Assembly (NCBI RefSeq): GCF_018998565.1 | Contig: NZ_JAHNZO010000023.1 | Span: 1-64,000, forward strand | Length of the DNA: 64,000 nucleotides | From: Paenibacillus oleatilyticus | GTDB taxonomy: Bacteria; Bacillota; Bacilli; Paenibacillales; NBRC-103111 | Direction: 5' to 3' | Shown: positions 48,249 through 56,097 of the stretch, piece after piece | Numbering within the stretch: the first letter of the stretch is position 1 | How the letters are laid out: each line of letters starts with the position of its first letter | The notes under the pieces: model-generated | The model's database searches: none | The model's input: only the letters and a program-made list of their open reading frames with translations | What the model was told of the DNA's origin: nothing | Translations under genes and position numbers: made by a program

Positions 48249-48779
48249 TTATTGCAGCAGCTTTTTGCGCAGGAGGTCGGCGATCGCTTTGTCAGATTTC
48301 ATCAAACGGTCGTTCTGCGAACCGACAATGTCGGCGCCGCTCGACATCAGTTTGGAGTAAGCCTCGTACAGGTCGGCGTACAGCGTCGAAACGTCTCCCA
48401 GGGTTTGAGCCTCTTCCGCGCGCAGAGGGCGGGAGCCGCCGACCTGGAGGCGCAGCAAATATTGCATGAGCTGGGCGAGCGAATCGAGCTTCGTCAAGCT
48501 GGTGTCGCCGTAGGCAAGCGCCAGATGATCGTGCGCGAATGAAGCCGAGTAAACGGCTTGACGAAGCGTGCTGAGCGCCTCGGTATCCTTGAGCTTGCCG
48601 GTTTCCTGCAAGTAGCTGCCGAGCAGCTCCATTTGAAAGAGGGATACTTGATACAGCAGCTTCTCCGCTTTTTCGGGCGGTGCCTTATGGCCGATCAGCT
48701 CTGCGATTTGCAGAACGGGCCAGATGATCAGCACGGCTACGATCAGGTACATGAACAGCTTTTTTCTGAATCTTTTCAA
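48249..48779 (-). CDS. Hypothetical membrane-anchored protein
   Basis: The 176-residue product starts at TTG 48779 (GGAGGGGG seven bases upstream) with a basic segment and one membrane helix (MKRFRKKLFMYLIVAVLIIW..., about 8-26). The rest is mostly helical and soluble-looking (YQVSLFQMELLGSYLQETGKL, SKLMSSGADIVGSQNDRLM). I recognise no domain. It lies between hemA and speD, with a terminator upstream, and is probably monocistronic. Confidence 0.72.
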   Translation of the reverse strand: MKRFRKKLFMYLIVAVLIIWPVLQIAELIGHKAPPEKAEKLLYQVSLFQMELLGSYLQETGKLKDTEALSTLRQAVYSASFAHDHLALAYGDTSLTKLDSLAQLMQYLLRLQVGGSRPLRAEEAQTLGDVSTLYADLYEAYSKLMSSGADIVGSQNDRLMKSDKAIADLLRKKLLQ

Positions 48780-48857
48780 CCCGGGTCCCCCTCCTCTGCC
48801 TGCGGCGGACGGACGCCGCAGGAACCAAGCTCTCTTTGAGAGTGTATGGGCCCGGAG

Positions 48858-48892
48858 CAAAAGAAATAACCACGGAATCATCCGTGGTTATC
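48858..48892 (-). terminator. Rho-independent terminator after speD
   Basis: Minus strand: ATAACCACGGA, loop TGAT, TCCGTGGTTAT, then TTCTTTT. Perfect 11-bp stem. Confidence 0.92.
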
Positions 48893-48908
48893 GTATATGC
48901 GCTTGTAA

Positions 48909-49310
48909 TTATTTTACCAATTCAGCTTGCTTCAATGCCGGTGTTTCCACTTGCAGTTCACCCATACCGCGAACCAGTTTCTTCGCATGAGATACTTCCG
49001 GCTTCAGCACGGACAGCATGTGCTCGATCGCGAGTTGAGGGTCTACCGTCTCACCGCAAGTATAGCAGTCAAGGGCAGCAAATCCTCTCTCAGGATACGT
49101 ATGAATGGAGAGATGACTTTCCGACAACATGACCAGAACGGTTGCCCCTTGGGGCTCAAATTGTTTGGATTGTACCGACAAAACGGTTGCTCCGCATACC
49201 TCAGCAGCTTCTACCATTTGCGCTTGTAACCATTCAGCATTGTTGAGAAGCTCAAAATCTACTCCCCAAGTGTCTACAGCTACGTGTCTTCCGAAAGTTG
49301 AATATTCCAT
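48909..49310 (-). CDS. speD: S-adenosylmethionine decarboxylase proenzyme
   Basis: Pyruvoyl enzyme that decarboxylates SAM for spermidine synthesis. Autocleavage should occur before Ser65 in LSESHLSIHTYPE; His70 and Cys85 (DCYTCGE) match the catalytic residues of the small prokaryotic class. At 133 residues it is the homodimeric bacterial/archaeal type. No spermidine synthase gene is adjacent. The start ATG 49310 is preceded by a G-rich site (49320-49324) that lies next to a long structured leader. Confidence 0.96.
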   Translation of the reverse strand: MEYSTFGRHVAVDTWGVDFELLNNAEWLQAQMVEAAEVCGATVLSVQSKQFEPQGATVLVMLSESHLSIHTYPERGFAALDCYTCGETVDPQLAIEHMLSVLKPEVSHAKKLVRGMGELQVETPALKQAELVK

Positions 49311-49450
49311 CTTCCGGTTCCCCCTTCCTAGGAATAAAATGTTTTGAAAATTTCATCCGCTAGGACCTACGTCATTCACTTCCCGAGGGAATAATCTCTC
49401 GCAACATTACATGTCCTGAGTGAATCCTGGTTCCTATTTTGTTTTCAACG
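49311..49450 (-). ncRNA. Structured speD leader with a predicted pseudoknot and competing anti-SD hairpin
   Basis: The 140-nt leader contains ATTCACT (49419-49425), one base, then AGGAC (49413-49417); a hairpin CGAG/CTCG (49384-49401); AGTGAAT (49374-49380), which pairs with the first element; and GTCCTAG (49360-49366), which pairs with AGGAC. The order gives an H-type pseudoknot. The last element can instead pair with CTAGGA (49326-49331), extended by GGATGAAA/TTTTATTC, into a 14-bp helix that ends at the ribosome-binding site. Structure by eye only; regulatory role inferred. Confidence 0.5.
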
Positions 49451-49456
49451 AAGATA

Positions 49457-49485
49457 AAAATAACATCTATTGAACAGAAATGCAA
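49457..49485 (-). promoter_or_regulatory. Candidate promoter of speD
   Basis: Minus strand: TTGCAT (49480-49485), 17 bp, TATTTT (49457-49462). It defines the start of the structured leader. The segment 49486-49658 upstream holds no gene I can support. Confidence 0.6.
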
Positions 49486-49659
49486 CCCTTTTTTTTGCAC
49501 AGGCCATATTTACCTGCGGGACGGTGGCACACAACAATAAATTATGCCCGAAGCCCGCACGGGGTGTAAGCCGGGAAGCTCCGGATAAGCCCAACTTTTC
49601 CGTTTTTTTCTTGTCGCTTCTTTCCTGAGGTAAATATACCCTCCGATGCATAAAAATAC

Positions 49660-49708
49660 AAAAAAACTCTTCCCTGCCCTTGTTACGGGCGATCAGGAAG
49701 AGCTTTTT
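49660..49708. terminator. Terminator after the gene at 49741-50328
   Basis: Minus strand: AGCTCTTCCTG, bulge, GCCC, loop, GGGC, AGGGAAGAGT, then TTTTTTT. A T run on the other strand makes it potentially bidirectional. Confidence 0.88.
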
Positions 49709-49740
49709 CCGCTATGATCGAGAAGTTAAAAGAATATATG

Positions 49741-50328
49741 TTAAGCTTCGAGTACGAACAAGCGATGGGTAAGTTTGTGCAAACGCCCGTCGATGTGCTC
49801 GCGGATGGCGGCTTCTTGCATCTCGTTTCTCATATCGAGCAGATGATTCACCTGGGCTTTAAGCATTTGGATTTCCTGCTCCACCCCATTCTTATGGAAC
49901 AGCTGCTCCAATTGTCCGACGGTGTCCCGGTATTCGTAAATCACTTTTTCCGCGGCGCCCTTTTTCTCGGTAATTCGGATAACTGCGCCTTGCTTGTACG
50001 TATAGACCATCGTGTATGCTGCATAAATGCGATGTACGACAGCGTCGCCTTTGAATTCGGCTACCGCTTTGCGCATCAGGTTGACCAAATTTTTGTTGCG
50101 GATGCGGCATGTTCCCCGGCATACATACAAGTTCATTTCACGTTCGAACGACAGCACGATTTCTTCGCCGGCGTCGTCCGGCAATACCACCTCTTGATTT
50201 CCGTTTTCGAGTACTTTGACTTGCAGAGAGGCTCCGTGATCGACAAACATCCGAATGAACTTGGCCATCTCGGCTTCCGTAAGCTGCAGGCAGGTTTTGA
50301 CGTATTCGGTCGCTAACCTAATTGCCAT
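49741..50328 (-). CDS. Conserved hypothetical protein
   Basis: The 195-residue product begins MAIRLATEYVKTCLQLTEAE (ATG 50328, GAGGGA five bases upstream). An alpha/beta region (LQVKVLENGNQEVVLPDD, EEIVLSFEREMNLYVCRGTC, MVYTYKQGAVIRITE) is followed by a C-terminal coiled coil (about 140-190, VEQEIQMLKAQVNHLLDMRNE). I recognise it only as a protein type conserved in Paenibacillaceae, without known function. Three cysteines are present (CLQL, CRGTC). It is flanked by terminators and probably monocistronic. Confidence 0.75.
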   Translation of the reverse strand: MAIRLATEYVKTCLQLTEAEMAKFIRMFVDHGASLQVKVLENGNQEVVLPDDAGEEIVLSFEREMNLYVCRGTCRIRNKNLVNLMRKAVAEFKGDAVVHRIYAAYTMVYTYKQGAVIRITEKKGAAEKVIYEYRDTVGQLEQLFHKNGVEQEIQMLKAQVNHLLDMRNEMQEAAIREHIDGRLHKLTHRLFVLEA

Positions 50329-50508
50329 AAAAATCCCTCGATTCATTTTTTTCAAACCATGTGTCTGTGAGCCTGATTCTATTGTCTATATACATTATAC
50401 TACATAATTATTTAATATTCCTGCCAGGCAGTCATTGATTTTCGCCGGAAATCAGAAAATTCCGCGTTTTCCTCGCAGGAGGACGGCATAAAAGCTTAAA
50501 AACTCGTT

Positions 50509-53500
50509 TTACCTCCTTTTGTTCCGCAGTTCCCTGCGGCGCTGACGATGAAAAAACAATTCATACATCACCGGCACGATGACCAGCGTCAGCAGCGTCG
50601 ACGTAACCAAGCCCCCGATGACGACGACGGCAAGCCCTTTGGATATCAAGCTGCCCTCGGATTCGGTCAACGCCAAGGGAACCAACGCGCAGACGGTAGC
50701 GAACGCGGTCATCAGAATTGGACGCAACCGCGTTTTGCCCGCTTCGATAAGCGCCTCGCGTATGTTTAACCCGCTGTCGCGGTTTTGACGCACCCGGTCG
50801 ATCAGCACAATCGCGTTCGTCACGACGATGCCGACCAGCATCAACAGCCCGATCATGGCGCTGACCGACAGCGGCTCACGGGTCAAATACAGACCGAAGG
50901 CTGCGCCGACCGGTACGAACAGCAGCGAAGACAAGATGATGAACGGAACGCGCGCCTGGCCGAAGGTAACGAGCATAACCAAATAAACCAACCCGATAGC
51001 CGCGGCAATCGCCACGCCCAGATCCTTAAACGTCTTCTCCGTCTCATCGCTGCCGCCCCCGAAGCCGAGTGTAACACCCTCCGGCAGCGGAACAGCAGAA
51101 GCCGCGTTCCAAACCTCCTGCGTCGCTTGACTGATGTTGTTTCCGGTCAGCTCCGCGCTGACCGCGGCATAAGGCTTGCCGTCCAGCTTCTGAATCGCGG
51201 ATACGGTATCGGAGGCCTCAACGGCCGCGATATCGCGAAGCAGCACCGGACCTTTTTTGCCGAACAGCGGCATTTGCTCCAACTCGGCGGCATTGGCAGG
51301 GCCCGCCGTATAGGTGGCCTGCAGCTTTTGCGGCTTGCCGTCCAGCTTGTACGTGCCGATCTCGACCGGCTTGGTTCGGTCCGAGACGAGTCCGAGCACC
51401 AGTTGGGGATCGACTCCCGCCGCGGCGGCTTTCCCGGGATCGATGCGGACAGTCCACTGCCGCTGCTTTTCGCGGAAATTGTTTTGGACCGAGCGCAGAT
51501 AAGGGATCTGCTTCAGCCGGTCTTCCACCCGCTTGGCGGCTTCCCCCAGCCGGTCCGGTTGGCTGCCGAACAGCCGGACTTCGACGCTTGTCCCGGTCAT
51601 GGGGCCACCGGAGCTCATTTCCCGCACCGTTACGGTTCCCTCCGGCGAGCTCTTTTTAACGATCGCATCCATCTTGATCGTGAGCATCTTCACGACGGCT
51701 TCGATATCGGCCGAGCGATTCACGCTCATCATGTATTGCGCCTGATTCTCCTGCTTGAGACCGGAACGGTAATCAAGCCCGCCGATCGTCGTAAATACGT
51801 ATTCGAAGTCGTCCGGCTGCTCGCGGAGCATCGTTTCAATCTCTTTGGATATTTCGTTCGTTTTCGTAAGCCGGGAAGCGGGCGGCAGTTGCACTCCGGC
51901 GGCGACGATCCGCTGCTTTTCGTTCGGCAAAAAAATAAATCCGAGCTTCGGCACCAGCAGAAGCGACCCGGCAAGCACCGCCAGCGAAACGACGATGACG
52001 GACCATTTGTGCCGCAGCGCCGAGCTAAGCACTGCCGCATACCCCCGCTGCAGCGCGCTCTCCCGCTCCTCCGTTTCCCGGATGCGGCCGAAGGAAGCTT
52101 TGGCCAGAATTGGAACGAGGGTAACGGCGACAAGCAGCGAAGCGATGAGCGCAAAGACGACAGTCAGCGCAAACGGCTTAAAAAACGTCCCGGTAATTCC
52201 CCCTACGAAGCCGAGCGGCAAAAACACGACGACGGTCGTCAAGGTAGACGAGGTGATCGCGCCCATAATCTCTTTGGTCGCATCCAGCGTAATTTGCGTC
52301 CGGTCTTCCCCGGGCTTTCTTTGGCTCATGCGCCTGTAAATATTTTCGATCACCACGATGCTGTCGTCGACCACCCTCCCTACCGCAACCGCCATGCCGC
52401 CCAGCGTCATAATGTTCAGGGTGATATCCATGCGATTCAAGACGATCGATGCGATCAATAAAGACAAAGGGATGGATAAAACGGCGATGAGCGTCGCTCT
52501 TAGATTCCTCAGAAACAGAAGCACCGCCAAAGAGGCGAAAAGCGCTCCGTACAGCCCTTCTCTCTGCAGGCTTTGGACCGACTTTTTGATCCCTTCCGAC
52601 TGATCGAAAGCGAGCGCGTAATCGATCCGGTCCCGGTGCTTGTTCAGCACGGCGAATGCCTGATCGGCGATTTGGACCGTATTGGCATCCTGTTTTTTGG
52701 AAATGGATAGGGCCAGGGCGCTTTTATCGTTGTAGCGAACCAGCTCGGACGCTTCCTCTATCGGCTGCACTGCGGCGATATCTTCCAGCGGGATCTCTGC
52801 AGGGACAGGCGGAAAGCCCGTCTGGACATCGAGCGCAATCCGCTTCAATTCCTGAATGCCCGCGGCGCGCTGCTCGACCCGGACCGGGATGACCAGCTCG
52901 TTCTGGACAACGGAACCGACCGGGAAGGATAAAAATAGCCCCTGCACTTTTTGCTGAATTTGGGTTAAGGTTAGATTATACGCTTTGGCTTTGGCGGGAT
53001 CGACGGCAATTCGGATATAGCTTTCCTTTAAACCACCTGCCGCGACGCTGCTGACGCCAGGGATTTTTTCCAATTCGGGTTGAATGTCCTGAACGATAAG
53101 CTCTTCAATGGAATCACTCTGCTTCGAGAATACGGCCAAGTTCAGGATAGGCAGTGCGCTGAAATTCAATCGCGTCACTTTGGGTGTCACACCTTCGGGA
53201 AGCTTCAGTCCCTTGAACGCGTCTTCTGCCTGACGGGAAGCCAGCTCCATATCCGTCCCGATCGGGTACTTCATCTGCACCACGGCGAAGCTTTCCATCG
53301 ATTGGCTCGTTAACGATTCGAGGCCGCTGAGCGCTTTCAAGCTTCGTTCCAGCTCGCGCGTCACCCGCTCCTCCACATCGGCCGGAGATGCCCCGGGGTA
53401 CACGGCCTGCACCGTTAGCGTGGGCAGTTCCACATCCGGCAGCAAGTCCACTTTCAGGGATGTGAAAGCGTATATTCCGCCGAGCATAAGCAGGATGGAG

Positions 53501-53604
53501 CCCAACAGGATGGCGGCCGCATTTTTTAAGCTGAAACGGGTTAACAGGTTCAATTCGCTCCGACGCTCCTCGCTCAGGATGGAAGATAAAGTCTCTTGCT
53601 CCAA
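50509..53604 (-). CDS. RND-family efflux transporter, SwrC/YerP type
   Basis: Proton-driven multidrug-type pump of about 1031 residues with the 12-helix duplicated RND layout: helix 1 at the N-terminus, a large extracellular loop (PDVELPTLTVQAVYPGASPADVE), helices 2-6 with the proton-relay aspartates in VGRVVDDSIVVIENIYRR, a second loop, and helices 8-12 with VTNAIVLIDRVRQNRDSG. No membrane-fusion or outer-membrane component is nearby, as for Gram-positive SwrC. Start uncertain: TTG 53604 has no ribosome-binding site; TTG 53553 (product MNLLTRFSLKN) is a good alternative and would leave more room for divergent promoters. Confidence 0.9.
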   Translation of the reverse strand: MEQETLSSILSEERRSELNLLTRFSLKNAAAILLGSILLMLGGIYAFTSLKVDLLPDVELPTLTVQAVYPGASPADVEERVTRELERSLKALSGLESLTSQSMESFAVVQMKYPIGTDMELASRQAEDAFKGLKLPEGVTPKVTRLNFSALPILNLAVFSKQSDSIEELIVQDIQPELEKIPGVSSVAAGGLKESYIRIAVDPAKAKAYNLTLTQIQQKVQGLFLSFPVGSVVQNELVIPVRVEQRAAGIQELKRIALDVQTGFPPVPAEIPLEDIAAVQPIEEASELVRYNDKSALALSISKKQDANTVQIADQAFAVLNKHRDRIDYALAFDQSEGIKKSVQSLQREGLYGALFASLAVLLFLRNLRATLIAVLSIPLSLLIASIVLNRMDITLNIMTLGGMAVAVGRVVDDSIVVIENIYRRMSQRKPGEDRTQITLDATKEIMGAITSSTLTTVVVFLPLGFVGGITGTFFKPFALTVVFALIASLLVAVTLVPILAKASFGRIRETEERESALQRGYAAVLSSALRHKWSVIVVSLAVLAGSLLLVPKLGFIFLPNEKQRIVAAGVQLPPASRLTKTNEISKEIETMLREQPDDFEYVFTTIGGLDYRSGLKQENQAQYMMSVNRSADIEAVVKMLTIKMDAIVKKSSPEGTVTVREMSSGGPMTGTSVEVRLFGSQPDRLGEAAKRVEDRLKQIPYLRSVQNNFREKQRQWTVRIDPGKAAAAGVDPQLVLGLVSDRTKPVEIGTYKLDGKPQKLQATYTAGPANAAELEQMPLFGKKGPVLLRDIAAVEASDTVSAIQKLDGKPYAAVSAELTGNNISQATQEVWNAASAVPLPEGVTLGFGGGSDETEKTFKDLGVAIAAAIGLVYLVMLVTFGQARVPFIILSSLLFVPVGAAFGLYLTREPLSVSAMIGLLMLVGIVVTNAIVLIDRVRQNRDSGLNIREALIEAGKTRLRPILMTAFATVCALVPLALTESEGSLISKGLAVVVIGGLVTSTLLTLVIVPVMYELFFHRQRRRELRNKRR

Positions 53605-53650
53605 GTTTGGGGTAAAAGGCGGCAGATTATACGAAGGAGGAATCCGTCCG

Positions 53651-55120
53651 ATGAAAAATCATCGCATTCGTTTACGCCATACCGTCAGTGGGCTGGTCGC
53701 CGGGATTTTGCTTGCACTTGCCTCCGGCGCCCCCGCGCAAGCCGAAGAACCGTCTGTCCCGATGCAGCTTCCTTCATTCCCGCTTCAAGTGAACGGCCTT
53801 AAGGTCGATAACGAGCGAAGCCCTTATCCTGTTTTGACGTATAACCATATGGTTTATCTTCCGGTGAAGCCATTCGCGGACACCCTCGGGCTGGAAGTGG
53901 TTTGGGACGCTAACCGCGGGCTTAAGATTAGCCGCCGCGAGCGTCCTTCGGGGATACGGCCGACGATAGAGTCGAAGGACAAAGCATCCGGAAGCCGGCG
54001 TTATGATGCCGTATTGCCCGGATTCCCTATCGAAGTGAACGGAAAATCCATCAACAATGCCGGCGAGCCTTACCCGCTGCTGCTGGTAGATAACGTTTCC
54101 TATTTGCCGATGACCTGGCGTTATGCTCATAACGAGTTCGGCTGGCGGACGGAGTGGAGCGCGAAGGAAGGATTTCAGCTTACAACGGAGCAGCAAAAGG
54201 TGCTCCACCGCATTATCGCCGAGGATACGGAAGCGCTCTATGTGGAAGCCGAGTCGAATCGGATGCTGAAGGTGAACAAAGATTTGAAAAGCGATCCGTC
54301 CCCGATAGACGACAAGGTGAAGGCTGGCGTAAATCAATTGGCGGAAAAGCGGAAGCCCGGCATGCCTTTTGCGGGAGATGCGAACCAAAAGGCCGTGCGT
54401 CTGGGGGATTCGGTCTATTACAACAACATCGAACTGATGTCGCTCAAGCCGATTCTGGAAAAAGCGGCAGCCTTCTACGAATCGCAGACGGAATATGAGA
54501 ATAAGGGACTGGACGTGCAATCCAAAATCATGAAGCTCGACGACCGAACGGTGCTCGCCGTCATCTCGGTCTCAAGCTTTCTGCACATCCCGCCTCCCTA
54601 CACGCCCTATACGCACGAGGCTTTCATCCTTCGGGACGGGAAAGCTTCGGCCGTGCCGGATTTGACCCAGGTGCCTACCCGCGTCGTCCGCAATCCGGAC
54701 GGTTCGTTCTGGATTGCCAGCGAGGCGGCCGACCGGATGACAAGCCGGACGCCAAACGTATACGGCCAGCTCGCGCTGCTAGACGCATCGGGACAGCTCC
54801 ATGGCATGAACACGAAGCTCGGGGAAAAAGACATCGATCTGCTGGCTTCCACCGCCGACGGCTTGACGGTCAAAGCCTACAGCGACCGTTTTAAAGCTTA
54901 TCATGACAGCTTCATTCCGCTTGATGCGGAGGAACGGGAGACATACTATCATCTGGACCTGCAGGGGAAAGAAACGCGGTTGTTTTTGTACAAAGGAGCA
55001 GGCAGAGGCTACGTGGACAGCAAGGGGCACATTTACGTCGTAGACCGTCAAGTGAACCGCATTTCCGACCTGACATCCGGTCAGAGCCGAATGTGGTGGG
55101 ATTATGAGCTTAAGCGGTAA
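53651..55120 (+). CDS. Secreted protein with two copper-amine-oxidase N-like domains
   Basis: A signal peptide (about 1-28, ending near GAPAQA) precedes two copies of the copper amine oxidase N-terminal-like fold, a wall-associated module common in Paenibacillus: about 40-90 (PLQVNGLKVDNERSPYPVLTY) and about 120-175 (PIEVNGKSINNAGEPYPLLL). The remaining 300 residues look beta-rich with possible propeller-like strands (VRNPDGSFWIASEAAD, YVDSKGHIYVVDRQVNRI) and are unassigned. ATG 53651 follows GAAGGAGG. It is divergent from the RND gene, so co-regulation is possible. Confidence 0.82.
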   Translation: MKNHRIRLRHTVSGLVAGILLALASGAPAQAEEPSVPMQLPSFPLQVNGLKVDNERSPYPVLTYNHMVYLPVKPFADTLGLEVVWDANRGLKISRRERPSGIRPTIESKDKASGSRRYDAVLPGFPIEVNGKSINNAGEPYPLLLVDNVSYLPMTWRYAHNEFGWRTEWSAKEGFQLTTEQQKVLHRIIAEDTEALYVEAESNRMLKVNKDLKSDPSPIDDKVKAGVNQLAEKRKPGMPFAGDANQKAVRLGDSVYYNNIELMSLKPILEKAAAFYESQTEYENKGLDVQSKIMKLDDRTVLAVISVSSFLHIPPPYTPYTHEAFILRDGKASAVPDLTQVPTRVVRNPDGSFWIASEAADRMTSRTPNVYGQLALLDASGQLHGMNTKLGEKDIDLLASTADGLTVKAYSDRFKAYHDSFIPLDAEERETYYHLDLQGKETRLFLYKGAGRGYVDSKGHIYVVDRQVNRISDLTSGQSRMWWDYELKR

Positions 55121-55130
55121 TGGCCGATCT

Positions 55131-55187
55131 AAAAAAAGCTATCTCCGTTTCACGGTACATGACCGGATCGGGAGATAGCTTTTTTTG
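55131..55187. terminator. Bidirectional terminator
   Basis: AAAAAAAGCTATCTCC and GGGAGATAGCTTTTTTT form a strong stem with A and T tracts. It separates the convergent gene at 53651-55120 (+) and engB (-). Confidence 0.95.
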
Positions 55188-55215
55188 GTTTCCGCCCCCT
55201 TCGAAGGGCAGCGTA

Positions 55216-55866
55216 TTAGCGTTCTTGCTCGGCGGATTCGGGCTGCGTCTCAGACAGACCCTCCGCTGTCGTATCGGCGCCATAGCCGATCTTCTGTTCG
55301 ATGATCTGCCACAGCTCGTCTTTTCCAAGTCCCAGCTCGGACGAAAATAGGACGACCGGGTCCGACTTGTCCGCTCCCAGCGTTTCCTTGACGATCTTGA
55401 CATGCTGCTGCCACTTGCTGCGCGGAATTTTATCCGCTTTCGTCGTCACGATGCAAAGCGGCGTGCCGTGATGCTTCAGCCACGAATACATCGCTTGGTC
55501 GTCTTTGGACGGCGGATGGCGAAGATCGATCACGAGCAGCACCAGCTTCAAAAATTCCCGGTGGAGCAAATAATTTTCGATAAATTTGCCCCATTTTTCA
55601 CGTTCAGTTTTGGATACCTGCGCATACCCGTACCCCGGCAAATCGACGAAGAACAAATCGGAATTAATTTTGTAATAGTTCAACTGCTGTGTCTTGCCGG
55701 GCTTGGAGCTGGTACGAGCCAAGTTTTTGCGGTTGATCATCCGGTTGATCAGCGAAGACTTCCCTACATTGGAACGCCCTGCCAGAGCAATTTCCGGCAA
55801 GGCATCCGTAGGGTACTGGCTCGGACCAACCGCGCTGATGATGAATTCAGCTTGATTGACCTTCAT
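55216..55866 (-). CDS. engB: Ribosome biogenesis GTPase EngB/YsxC
   Basis: Essential GTPase for 50S assembly. G1 [15 protein letters not shown] (about 30-44), G2 [15 protein letters not shown]3 DLPGYGYA, G4 [10 protein letters not shown], in 216 residues. ATG 55866 is preferred (weak GAGTGA five bases upstream), giving [19 protein letters not shown], the usual start. Downstream of lonA, as in B. subtilis. Confidence 0.96.
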   Translation of the reverse strand: MKVNQAEFIISAVGPSQYPTDALPEIALAGRSNVGKSSLINRMINRKNLARTSSKPGKTQQLNYYKINSDLFFVDLPGYGYAQVSKTEREKWGKFIENYLLHREFLKLVLLVIDLRHPPSKDDQAMYSWLKHHGTPLCIVTTKADKIPRSKWQQHVKIVKETLGADKSDPVVLFSSELGLGKDELWQIIEQKIGYGADTTAEGLSETQPESAEQER

Positions 55867-55934
55867 AGGTTTCACTCATTTCTTGATGGGGCGTTGGGCC
55901 GGATGGAATTGCTTTTATTTCTTCCGGCTGAACC

Positions 55935-56045
55935 GGAAGGTATTTCCGCTCCACCGCTCTTGAAATTCAAGTTGTCTATGATGATCCTTAGCGGATACAA
56001 CTTGATTTCAAAGGCGGCCGTAAACTTTCCGCGAAAATACCTTCC
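55935..56045. repeat. Long imperfect inverted repeat between lonA and engB
   Basis: Outer arms GGAAGGTATTTCCGC (55935-55949) and GCGAAAATACCTTCC (56031-56045), inner arms TTGAAATTCAAGTTGT (55960-55975) and ACAACTTGATTTCAA (55997-56011). The arms differ by single-base changes or gaps and enclose a 21-bp centre. A smaller hairpin CTTCCGG/CCGGAAG (55921-55939) adjoins. No T tract follows, so it is not an ordinary terminator; a small dispersed repeat is possible. Confidence 0.6.
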
Positions 56046-56097
56046 TTGCTTTGGAGTAAAATAAACATGCAAACCCCATCCAACCCAACGCCTGTTA

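Noticed and set aside
49445-49651. Minus-strand open frame of 68 codons upstream of speD
   Set aside because: No ribosome-binding site, and it covers the predicted speD promoter. I could not identify a structured RNA in the same stretch either.
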